DNA from: Serratia sp. H1w
Lineage (GTDB): Bacteria; Pseudomonadota; Gammaproteobacteria; Enterobacterales; Enterobacteriaceae
DNA: 64,000 bases
Assembly (NCBI RefSeq): GCF_000633355.1
Contig: NZ_AYMQ01000041.1
Span: forward strand, 62,001-126,000
Reading direction: 5' to 3'
The notes under the pieces are model-generated. The model was not told the origin of the DNA. It ran no database searches and worked only from the letters and a program-made list of their open reading frames with translations. Positions 8,657 through 16,392 of the stretch are shown here, piece by piece. Position numbers and translations under genes: made by a program. Each line of letters starts with the position of its first letter. Position 1 is the stretch's first letter.

Positions 8657-10225
8657 ATGAAAAAATCGTTAGTCGCTGTCAGCGTCATTGTAGTGCTCGG
8701 CGCAGCATGGACTGGAGCCTCTTGGTATACCGGCAAGTTGATCGAGCAACGGATGGGGGAAATGGTCGACACCGCCAACAGCCAGTTGAAATCCGTGTTG
8801 CCGAAAGCTGGGGTAAAACTGAGCTACGAAAACTACCAACGCGGCATGTTCAGCAGCCAGATCCGTTATGTGCTGCGTGCCGACGGTAGCATCACCACCG
8901 ATGATGCCCTGCTGAAGCCAGGCGAAGAAGTGGCCTTTATTGAAACTGTCGATCACGGCCCTTTCCCGCTGGCTCAGTTGAAAAAATTCAACCTGGTGCC
9001 AAGCATGGCCTCGGTACACACCGAGCTGGAAAACACGCCGAAAGTCAAAGCGCTGTTTGAAATCACCAAGGGTAAATCACTGTTTAGCGCCGATTCGCGC
9101 ATCGCCTATAGTGGCGCTATCGCCACGTCTATCGATGTTATCCCGGTCGAATACCAGAAAGATAAATCCTCACTGAAATTCAGCGGTGCGAAAATTGACG
9201 CGGATATCGGTAAAGATATGCAAACCGCAGTGCTGGATGCCAGCAGTGACAGCATCGTCATCAGTGGCCCGAACGAGTCCGGCCAGAACGAACAGATGAC
9301 CATGCAAGGTCTGACGCTGAAAAGCAACACCCATCAGGGTCAATACAGCCTCAGCCTGGGCGACCAGGCGCTGGGCCTGAAGCAGTTGACCGTAGCGGTT
9401 GACGGCAAAGACGCCGTGACGATGGAAGGCTTCAACCTGGCCAGCCAGTTCGGTGAGAAAGGCAACAGCCTGGCGGGTCAGTTGGATTACACCATGACGG
9501 CGTTGAAGATTCAGGGCACCGATTTTGGCGCCGGCAGACTGCTGTTGAAAGTCGATAATCTGGACGGCAAAGGCCTGAAAGAGTTTGCCGATCGTTACAA
9601 CCAGCAGGCCATGAAGTTGCTGCAACAGGCCGAAACTCTGTCGCCAGAAGCCTACCAGCAGCAAACCGCAGAGATGCTGGTGCAGAACCTGCCGCTGTTG
9701 TTGAAAGGCAACCCAACCATCAGCATCGCCCCGCTGAGCTGGAAGAATAGCAAGGGTGAAAGTACCTTTACCCTGAACCTCGATCTGCTGGATCCGGCAC
9801 AGGCTGGCGCTGCGGCCGAATCACCGGATCAGCAGCTTGCCCGTTCGGTGAAGAAAATCGACGCCCAGCTGGCGATTCCTGTCGCCATGGCGCAAGAAAC
9901 CATGGCCCAGGCGGCTCAGCTGCAAGGCACCAGCGCAGCAGAAGCACAGCAGGCAGCCGAGCAACAGGTGAAAAGCCTGGCGGCAATGGGCGAGATGTTC
10001 AAGCTCACCAAGCTGCAAAATAACGTGATTGGCAGCAGCTTCAAGTATGCCGATAATCAGATCGAACTCAATGGCGAGAAAATGTCGCTGCAACAGTTCG
10101 TTGGTCTGTTCGGCATGTTGGGTGGCGGTTCCGCACCTGATGAAGAGAGTGCACCTGCAACCGATCCGCAGGATGCCGCTCCGGTACCAGAAGCCGCACC
10201 AGAGCCTATGATCCAAGGGCAGTAA
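8657..10225 (+). CDS. ydgA: YdgA family protein (DUF945), copy 1
   Basis: A 522-residue protein starting MKKSLVAVSVIVVLGAAWTG, a signal anchor shared with E. coli YdgA. The large periplasmic remainder belongs to DUF945 (YdgA/YihF type). Landmarks are SYENYQRGMFSSQ near residue 57, the DHGPFPL block near 100 and the C-terminal SSFKYADNQIELNGEKMSL. The final 30 residues are rich in Pro, Ala, Asp and Glu and end in a low-complexity tail. Molecular function is not established. AAGGAAG precedes the ATG. It is followed by a paralogue 186 bp downstream. Its position after manA agrees with E. coli. Confidence 0.9.
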   Translation: MKKSLVAVSVIVVLGAAWTGASWYTGKLIEQRMGEMVDTANSQLKSVLPKAGVKLSYENYQRGMFSSQIRYVLRADGSITTDDALLKPGEEVAFIETVDHGPFPLAQLKKFNLVPSMASVHTELENTPKVKALFEITKGKSLFSADSRIAYSGAIATSIDVIPVEYQKDKSSLKFSGAKIDADIGKDMQTAVLDASSDSIVISGPNESGQNEQMTMQGLTLKSNTHQGQYSLSLGDQALGLKQLTVAVDGKDAVTMEGFNLASQFGEKGNSLAGQLDYTMTALKIQGTDFGAGRLLLKVDNLDGKGLKEFADRYNQQAMKLLQQAETLSPEAYQQQTAEMLVQNLPLLLKGNPTISIAPLSWKNSKGESTFTLNLDLLDPAQAGAAAESPDQQLARSVKKIDAQLAIPVAMAQETMAQAAQLQGTSAAEAQQAAEQQVKSLAAMGEMFKLTKLQNNVIGSSFKYADNQIELNGEKMSLQQFVGLFGMLGGGSAPDEESAPATDPQDAAPVPEAAPEPMIQGQ

Positions 10226-10411
10226 TACGTCTGGGGCTTGGAGATATGCCAGGCCCCTATTTTCTGCAAATTGATTAGCCTGCTACTTTTCTTAAACCCC
10301 CGCCGATTTCGCGTAAATCGATTGCCAAGACATCCCCTCTGCCACCACAATCATCCCCAATCTTGACCGTATTGTCGGCCTTCTCTCGCTGTAGAAAGGA
10401 ATCAACAACGC

Positions 10412-11878
10412 ATGAAAAAGTCATTAGTCGCTGTCAGCATCATTGCCGTGCTTGGCGCTGCATGGAGTGGCGCATCCTGGTATACCGGTAAACTGATTGA
10501 GCAGCAGATGGCAACGGTGGTCGCTAACGCCAATCAACAGTTGCAAAACAAGCTTCCTGATACTGGGTTTATGCTAAGCATTGAAAATTACCGACGCGGC
10601 ATTTTTACCAGCCAGGTGCGCTATGTGCTGCATAATGAAGATCGTGCCATACAGGCTCCCGGCGACACAGTGGTAGCATTGGCCACCATCGATCACGGCC
10701 CTTTCCCGTTAAACCAGTTAACCCGTTTCAATCTGCTGCCGACGATGGCCTCGGTGCACGCCGAACTGGAAAATACGCCGGTTATCAATACGCTGTTTGA
10801 ACTCGCCAAAGGCAAGTCCCCCATCACTTCCGATACGCGTATTGCTTACAGCGGCGATATTTCGTCGGTTATCGATATGTTCCCGCTGGATCACCAGCAA
10901 GGCGAATACCGGCTGACCTTCAGCGGAGCCAAGCTGACGCTCGGCATCAGCCACGATATGAAAGATGTCAGGCTGGATTTCAACGCTGGCGATCTGGATT
11001 TTGCTGATAAAACCCACAGCAGATTGGTGTTACGTGGCTTGGCATGGAACAGTGACACCAGGAAAAATCCCTTCGATTTCAGGCTGGGCACTCAGTCTTT
11101 AGTAGTGAAGCAGTTGCAAGTATTAACCCCGCAGACCGGCGCGGTTGAACTGGAAGGTATTACGATATCCAGCCAGACCGATGGTAAAGATAACTACCTG
11201 AATGGTCAGGCCGATTACCGCATCAACGCGTTAAAAATCAAGGGACACGATCTTGGCTCGGGCCAACTACGAATGAACGTTAACAATGTCGACGCCACAG
11301 TGTTGAAGGCGTTTATCGATTTCTACAATCGCGAAAGTATCAATCTGTTACAACAGTATGAAGGCACTCGGCAGCAGTTGGCCAAGCTGGTTGAACATAA
11401 TCTGCCGCTGTTGCTGAAAGGCTATCCAACCCTCAGCATTGCGCCGTTCAGTTGGAAGAATAGCCAGGGTGAAGCCAGCTTCTCCTTTACTCTTGATCTG
11501 CAAGAAGCGCTGCAGACAGGTACTGCCGCTTCACCGGAGCAGCAACTGACGCAGGCCATCAAAAGGCTGGAAGCGCATCTGACGATCCCGGAAGCCATGG
11601 CAACGGAAGCTTCGGCTCAGTTGGCGCAACTACAAGGAGCCAGCGTGCAACAGGCGCAAGCGATGGCACCACAGCAGGTGCAAGGCCTGGTCGCCATGGC
11701 GCAGCAGTTTAACCTGCTTACGCAGAAAGACGCGGTGATCGGTAGCAGCCTGCGCTATGCCGATAATCAGGTGGAACTCAATGGCAACAAAATGTCGTTG
11801 CAGGTGTTTATCAGTCGCTTTGCCGGGGGTAATCCGGTAATCGAAACCGCGCCAGAGCAACCGGCTCAGTGTCATTAG
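10412..11878 (+). CDS. YdgA family protein (DUF945), copy 2 (tandem paralogue)
   Basis: A 488-residue paralogue of the preceding gene. The first 30 residues are nearly identical (MKKSLVAVSIIAVLGAAWSG). The shared blocks ENYRRGIFTSQVRYVL, DHGPFPL, TMASVHAELENTP and LPLLLKGYPTLSIAP recur in order. It lacks the acidic Pro/Ala-rich tail of copy 1 and ends soon after the YADNQVELNGNKMSLQ block. It has its own ribosome-binding site (AAAGGA) and a 186-bp upstream gap, so it may have its own promoter. E. coli has one gene at this position. Function is unknown; a periplasmic, membrane-anchored location is inferred from the N-terminal hydrophobic segment. Confidence 0.88.
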   Translation: MKKSLVAVSIIAVLGAAWSGASWYTGKLIEQQMATVVANANQQLQNKLPDTGFMLSIENYRRGIFTSQVRYVLHNEDRAIQAPGDTVVALATIDHGPFPLNQLTRFNLLPTMASVHAELENTPVINTLFELAKGKSPITSDTRIAYSGDISSVIDMFPLDHQQGEYRLTFSGAKLTLGISHDMKDVRLDFNAGDLDFADKTHSRLVLRGLAWNSDTRKNPFDFRLGTQSLVVKQLQVLTPQTGAVELEGITISSQTDGKDNYLNGQADYRINALKIKGHDLGSGQLRMNVNNVDATVLKAFIDFYNRESINLLQQYEGTRQQLAKLVEHNLPLLLKGYPTLSIAPFSWKNSQGEASFSFTLDLQEALQTGTAASPEQQLTQAIKRLEAHLTIPEAMATEASAQLAQLQGASVQQAQAMAPQQVQGLVAMAQQFNLLTQKDAVIGSSLRYADNQVELNGNKMSLQVFISRFAGGNPVIETAPEQPAQCH

Positions 11879-11896
11879 GCCGGTGTTGTTATTGAA

Positions 11897-11918
11897 GGGG
11901 TGCAGCATGCAGCGCCCC
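11897..11918. repeat. GGGCGC palindromic intergenic repeat, copy 2
   Basis: GGGGTGCAGC and GCAGCGCCCC form the same palindrome as the copy after tus. It touches the stop codon of the leftward LysR gene and closes the convergent gap after the second ydgA. Confidence 0.75.
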
Positions 11919-12826
11919 TATGCAGTGAGACCCACCAGAAACTGTATCAATGCCTTCAGCCGGGACGGTTGATAGCGTGAGTAAGGCGTCAGCATATAAA
12001 AGGGACGCGTCACGCCATCATAGTCTGTCAGTACCTCAATCAGTTTTCCCTCAGCCAACTCCGTTGCTACAGTAAAACGGTAAACCTGCATCAATCCGCC
12101 CCCGGCTTTGGCCAACGTCAAGGTTGATAAGAAGTCATCGCGACACACCACGCCACCTTGAATATCCAAATGTACCGTTTGGCCGAACAGCATAAATTCC
12201 CAAGGGATCAATCGCCCGGACCCAGGCAATTCAAACTGAATGCACTCATGGTGTTTTAACTCCTCCGGCGTTGTTGGAGTGCCGTACTGGGCAAGATACT
12301 CCGGTGCGGCCACCACGCATAAGGCTGCGTCTTCCAGCTTGCGGGCAACCAATTCCGAATCCGGTAAATGATTGCCACGAATGGCCAAATCGTAGCCTTG
12401 GGCGGTCAGATCGACATTATGATTACTGACATGGATATCTAAAGTCACCTCAGGGTAAAGGCGGCGGAAAGCGGGCAACCGTGGCAATAGGCGGTAATGG
12501 GCATAGGGGGTGGGAACGCTGATCGTTAATAAACCGGCAGGTAGCTCCTGCTCTTGCGCCAACTGTTTTTCGGCGTCATTAAGCTGATTCAATGCCTGCC
12601 TGCACCGCAAATAGTACTGCTCCCCCTCGCTGGTCAATCGCATACTACGCGTGGTTCTGAGCAACAACTTTGCCCCCAAACGAGCCTCTAATCTGGCAAC
12701 CGCACGGCTGACTGCTGCTGGAGTAAGCGCAGCCAGCGTGGCCGCAGCGGTAAAACTCCCGGTTTCTGCCGTCAGACAAAACAGCTCCAAACTGCCTAGC
12801 TGAATTTCGCTGAGCTTCTGGTTCAT
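11918..12826 (-). CDS. LysR-family transcriptional regulator
   Basis: About 302 residues from ATG 12826 (MNQKLSEIQLGSLELFCLTA); an in-frame ATG at 12841 would add five residues. The helix-turn-helix includes ALTPAAVSRAVARLEARLGA near residues 35-55. An effector domain of the CrgA/DmlR-like type follows, with FELPGSGRLIPWEF and a C-terminal YQPSRLKALIQFL. It is divergent from the short-chain dehydrogenase at 12954, the usual layout for a LysR gene and its target. A perfect 15-bp palindrome lies directly at its 5' end. Confidence 0.87.
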   Translation of the reverse strand: MNQKLSEIQLGSLELFCLTAETGSFTAAATLAALTPAAVSRAVARLEARLGAKLLLRTTRSMRLTSEGEQYYLRCRQALNQLNDAEKQLAQEQELPAGLLTISVPTPYAHYRLLPRLPAFRRLYPEVTLDIHVSNHNVDLTAQGYDLAIRGNHLPDSELVARKLEDAALCVVAAPEYLAQYGTPTTPEELKHHECIQFELPGSGRLIPWEFMLFGQTVHLDIQGGVVCRDDFLSTLTLAKAGGGLMQVYRFTVATELAEGKLIEVLTDYDGVTRPFYMLTPYSRYQPSRLKALIQFLVGLTA

Positions 12827-12843
12827 CAAGATCGGTTCCATTT

Positions 12844-12858
12844 ATTACATGATGTAAT
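12844..12858. promoter_or_regulatory. Probable LysR operator
   Basis: ATTACATGATGTAAT is a perfect palindrome with seven-base arms and one central base. It fits the T-N11-A pattern of LysR binding sites. It lies between the divergent LysR and dehydrogenase genes, closer to the regulator, as expected for an autoregulatory recognition site. Confidence 0.65.
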
Positions 12859-12953
12859 TACTGAAGTTAATTATTGCATATTTTTCCCTAGGCGCGGCAA
12901 CGGTAAAGTGGCGCTCAATCAACACTACTTACTCATTTTCAGCGGAGAACAAC

Positions 12954-13697
12954 ATGAACAACACGACAAAAACCGTTATTGTCACCGGGGCATCCAGTGG
13001 TCTGGGGTTCGCTATCGCCAACGCTTATCTTAAGCGGGGTTATCACGTTATCGGTAATGCCTCGACGCAAGCAAGCCTGGACAGGGCTGCCGACAATCTG
13101 GGAAACCCCGCCGGATTCCATGGTGTTGCCGGTGATATTTCATTATCGGCAACGTCTGAACGCCTGTTCGGCTATGCCGAACAGCATGGCTTACGGGTAG
13201 ACATTCTGATCATCAATGCGGGAATATTTATTGCCAAGCCACTGACTGACTATGCGGAAGTGGATATTACCCGCATGTTGGATATCAATCTGCGCGGTTT
13301 TATCTATCCCGCGCAGGCAGCCGCTAAGCATATGATGCAGCACGGTGGTGGCCATATTGTCGCGGTTACGGCAGCGATTGGTATGCAGCCTAACGCCAAC
13401 CTGCCAGCGCTATTGCCAGTCCTGACTAAAGGCGGCTTGAATCAGGCGGTGAAGGCGTTGGCGATTGAACTGGCCCCGCACAATATCATGGTGAATGCCG
13501 TTGCCCCAGGAGTCATCGCCACCCCAATGCACGCGGATAATTTACAGGCACGTGAAGCGCTACAGTCTATGGCTCCAGTCCAACGGATCGGTGAACCGCA
13601 GGACGTTGCCGAGGCGGTATTATATCTGACCGATGCCTCCTTCGTGACCGGCACAATATTACCGGTGGATGGCGGTTCAACGGCCGGAGTTTGGTGA
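12954..13697 (+). CDS. Short-chain dehydrogenase/reductase family protein with altered active site
   Basis: A 247-residue classical SDR with the Rossmann motif TGASSGLG at residues 11-18, the INAG block near 87 and a conserved Asn in LDINLRG near 111. The active-site region departs from the family. Where ISSxxG is expected there is VTAAIG, placing Ala140 at the catalytic Ser position. Where YxxxK is expected there is PVLTK, placing Pro155 at the catalytic Tyr position; Lys159 is kept. It ends with the usual PVDGGST motif. Some SDR subgroups lack the Tyr, so it may bind NAD(P) without normal dehydrogenase chemistry. It is divergent from a LysR regulator, its likely controller. Confidence 0.85.
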   Translation: MNNTTKTVIVTGASSGLGFAIANAYLKRGYHVIGNASTQASLDRAADNLGNPAGFHGVAGDISLSATSERLFGYAEQHGLRVDILIINAGIFIAKPLTDYAEVDITRMLDINLRGFIYPAQAAAKHMMQHGGGHIVAVTAAIGMQPNANLPALLPVLTKGGLNQAVKALAIELAPHNIMVNAVAPGVIATPMHADNLQAREALQSMAPVQRIGEPQDVAEAVLYLTDASFVTGTILPVDGGSTAGVW

Positions 13698-13735
13698 AAT
13701 TAGCCACCCTAGGGGCCCAGCCTGGGGGCCCTCCT

Positions 13736-14879
13736 TCATTGGCCATAGACCGCATCGCGGATCTGTACGGGGTATAAACCGCTCAACCCCTCAAAGGCGG
13801 TGTTGGTCAATACGATCACGCTCATCTGTGCAACCGGATCGTAAAACCAGGTGTGACCATATACGCCCCCCCACTGTAGGGTACCGTTATTCTGCGGCGT
13901 TGCCGCCAACTCGGCATCCACCAGCAGCGCGCCACCAAAACCAAAGCCCCAACCCGGCCCCTGAGTTTCTGCCTGCGCGCCAACATGAGGCTGACGCATC
14001 AATGCAGCGGTTTCCGGCTGCAAAATCCCGTCGCAGCCGCTACGCAGCGTTTCGACCAGACGTAGCACGTCGTCAGCGTCCCCAACCATACCCGCGCCAG
14101 CCGAGGGGTAAGCATCGCAATCGAGCGCGCGCGAAGGCGCAAATTCCGCAGCAAAACCAACCCCCTCGGGAAGCGTTTGCCGCAGACCGTCGTACATCAC
14201 TGCCGGTTGTGGTTCGCTATCGTAATAAGCCGTCGCCAGATTATCGGCGTCCTGTGTATAAAAACCGGTGTTCCCAAGCCCTAAAGGCTGGCCAACCCAG
14301 CGTTCAAACAGCTGCGGTAACGGCATACCAGCGACCTGCTCCAGCACCGCACCTAATACGTCGATCGCCAGCGAGTAACCAAAAGACGCTCCCCGGCTCT
14401 GCCTGTAACGGAGCCTGCACCAACCGACGCAGATTTTGCTCCAGCGTGAGCGAGGTTTGTTCCATACCATCCTGGATCCCCAGTCGCTGATAGATCCCAC
14501 CTTCCGGCTGATTGAAACGGTAATCCAACCCGGCGGTGTGGGTTAACAAATGACGAATAGCGATCGCTGGCCGCCGTCCATCGGGCAACTCGGGAGTAAA
14601 CCACGGCAGCCATCGGCTAACGACATCGTCCAGACTCAGCAGTTGCTGTTCTATCATGCGCATGGCCGCCAGAGTGATGTACGGCTTGGAGACCGACGAC
14701 AGGCGGAACTGGCTGTTACGCTGCATCGGCCGCCGCTGCTCACGATCGGCATAACCGCTGGCGCCGGCGTAAATCAGCTCCCCCCGTTGTGCCACCAGCA
14801 CCACGCTGCCCACGATCCGCCCTTCGGCGATCGCCTGTTGATTCACTGCTTCTATCCGTTGTGTCAATGTCTGCTGCAT
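13736..14879 (-). pseudogene. Serine hydrolase/beta-lactamase-like (class C family) gene with a frameshift
   Basis: Two overlapping reading frames together make one beta-lactamase/D-alanyl-carboxypeptidase-like protein of about 380 residues. The first (14879 down to about 14385) carries the SxxK nucleophile in RLSSVSKPYITLAAMRMIE and the IRHLLTHTAGLDY block. The second (about 14385 to 13736) resumes with FGYSLAIDVLGAVLEQVAG and ends after GHTWFYDPVAQMSVIVLTN. Coding-strand sequence at the join reads GTCTTTTGGTTAC; dropping one T from TTTT (14381-14384) restores V-F-G-Y-S. The gene is either disrupted by one inserted base or this is a homopolymer sequencing error. Relatives are esterase or peptidase-like; the natural substrate is unknown. 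Confidence 0.85.
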
Positions 14880-14921
14880 GAGTCTTCCCTTCTTAACATA
14901 TTGAAGCCAGTGGAGTAATGC

Positions 14922-15076
14922 CCCCTCACCCTAACCCTCTCCCAGAAGGAGAGGGAACTGAATGTGCTACATTTTGACTCCTGCACCTGACTGCGGTTCA
15001 AGACGGGCTCCCTCTCCCCCTAACAAGGATGTATGACATATCCGGTTGTATATCGGGAGAGGGTTGGGGTGAGGGG
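14922..15076. repeat. Composite intergenic repeat element, copy 1 (about 155 bp)
   Basis: The element is bounded by inverted copies of CCTCACCCTAACCCTCTCC: at its left edge (14922-14943) and, with one change, in reverse at its right edge (15055-15076). Next to the left arm is AGAAGGAGAGGGAACTGAATG, and before the right arm CTCCCTCTCCCC. The copy at 38509-38663 has the same length and internal order in reverse orientation. It lies between the 5' end of the broken hydrolase gene and the 3' end of malI. No coding potential is visible. Confidence 0.85.
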
Positions 15077-15136
15077 AATTAGACCAGTGTACGACTCTTA
15101 TCATTATTTAAAAGACGGAAAAGTGCGAGCAGCAGA

Positions 15137-16162
15137 TCAGGCCGATCCTCGTTTGATCAGTTCAGGCGACAAGATCACATTCTGCGGTGCGAGGGAATCG
15201 TCGCTAATACGTTGCAACAGCCGTAATGCGGCACTGCGCCCAACTTCACGGGCAGAGCTGGAAATAAAGGTCAGAGGAGGTTCGGTCAGTTCGGCCTCCG
15301 GCACATCGCCAAAACCGATCAGCGCCACCTGTTGCCCGTAGAAACTGTCCATCCCTTCCGAGCCAATACTGCGGCCACTGCGCACAATGCCAAAATAGGC
15401 CCCCAACGCTACCGAGGCTTTATGGCACACCAACGCACTGATATTTGGATATTGACGCAACAGGTTTTCAGCGGCTTCAGCGGCCGCACGTTGATGACAA
15501 TCGCATTCGACGATCCACTCAGAACGGAATGGCAACCCGTATTGCACCAGGGTGGCGCAAAATCCCCCCAGACGTTCGGCACGGGTTAGCGAATCGCTTT
15601 GCCCACCGAGGTAGGCAATCTGGCTATGACCGCGTTTGATCAGAAATTCGGTGGCCATTTTCGCCGCCTGCATATTATCGGGCCGCACCACGTCTACACC
15701 TTCCAAGCCATTGGAGCGCGCGGCACAGACCAGCGGCACCCCCTGAGCTTCGGCTTTTTCTTTCAGCCCTTTTGCGGTACGAACTCCCCCCGCCAGCACC
15801 ATGCCATCAACACCATGTTCCAGCAGCATATCAAAGCAGCGCATCAGCCCTTTGCCTTCACGCCCGCTTTGGGTCAGAAACAGCACTTTGCCATTGGCTT
15901 CCAGTATCTCACTGACCCCGGCGGTCATCTCGGCATAAAACGGCTCACAGATATCACGCAGGATTAGCCCGACCACCCCTGACTCACCACCGCGCAGCGT
16001 GGCAGCCTGACGATTACGGACATAGCCAAGCTGTTCGATCGCCTGATTCACACGGGTCATGGTGGTGGGAGAAATACGACCTTTACCGCTCAATACCAGA
16101 GAAACGGTGGTGACGGAAACGCCTGCCAACTGTGCGACGTCAGTGATAGTGATTTTTTTGAT
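15137..16162 (-). CDS. malI: Maltose-locus repressor MalI (LacI family), non-canonical start
   Basis: A LacI-family repressor of about 341 residues matching E. coli MalI. The helix-turn-helix reads ITITDVAQLAGVSVTTVSLV, and GKGRIS, VRNRQA and VRPDNMQAA follow, with a sugar-binding-protein-like core. The frame holding the complete DNA-binding head has no ATG, GTG or TTG before TAG at 16184-16186. The best-placed codon is ATC 16162, eight bases after GAGG. The first ordinary start is TTG 16129, inside the helix-turn-helix, which would cut it. Either an unusual start is used or the start codon is mutated. It is divergent from malX and should repress malXY and itself through the two operators described below. 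Confidence 0.85.
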   Translation of the reverse strand: MKKITITDVAQLAGVSVTTVSLVLSGKGRISPTTMTRVNQAIEQLGYVRNRQAATLRGGESGVVGLILRDICEPFYAEMTAGVSEILEANGKVLFLTQSGREGKGLMRCFDMLLEHGVDGMVLAGGVRTAKGLKEKAEAQGVPLVCAARSNGLEGVDVVRPDNMQAAKMATEFLIKRGHSQIAYLGGQSDSLTRAERLGGFCATLVQYGLPFRSEWIVECDCHQRAAAEAAENLLRQYPNISALVCHKASVALGAYFGIVRSGRSIGSEGMDSFYGQQVALIGFGDVPEAELTEPPLTFISSSAREVGRSAALRLLQRISDDSLAPQNVILSPELIKRGSA

Positions 16163-16238
16163 GGGAATAACCTCTGCAATGCCCTATCAGAGCGGGCTTC
16201 ACCCTGATAACAAATGGTATACCGAATCTATCAATGCA

Positions 16239-16252
16239 GTAAAACGATTTAC
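16239..16252. promoter_or_regulatory. MalI operator, malI side
   Basis: GTAAAACGATTTAC is a near-perfect palindrome resembling the known MalI site (GATAAAACGTTTTATC). It lies upstream of malI, 76 bp from the malI start region, and probably mediates autorepression. Confidence 0.7.
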
Positions 16253-16290
16253 CGCCTTTCGTATTGTCGCCGCAAAGCGCTGTTCATAAT

Positions 16291-16306
16291 TGTGATTAGC
16301 GACGCA
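16291..16306. promoter_or_regulatory. Candidate CRP site in malI-malX region
   Basis: TGTGA-N6-ACGCA: the left half is perfect and the right half weak. E. coli malI and malX promoters both depend on CRP, so the position between the two MalI operators is sensible. Only sequence resemblance supports it. Confidence 0.4.
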
Positions 16307-16315
16307 TTTTTACTA

Positions 16316-16331
16316 GGTAAAACGTTTTATC
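16316..16331. promoter_or_regulatory. MalI operator, malX side
   Basis: GGTAAAACGTTTTATC differs from the E. coli MalI operator at one base and contains the perfect palindrome TAAAACGTTTTA. It sits about 60 bp before the malX start, a position suited to block the malX promoter. Confidence 0.82.
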
Positions 16332-16392
16332 TTATTTTTACCTAATCGGGTACACACAACATTGCATGCTTTTTCGCCAGGAGTCGTCGGTT

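Noticed and set aside
13669-14490. 273-codon rightward open frame opposite the serine hydrolase
   Set aside because: It is antisense to a gene with clear beta-lactamase-family motifs, has no recognisable domain and is Arg/Pro-rich as expected for a shadow frame.
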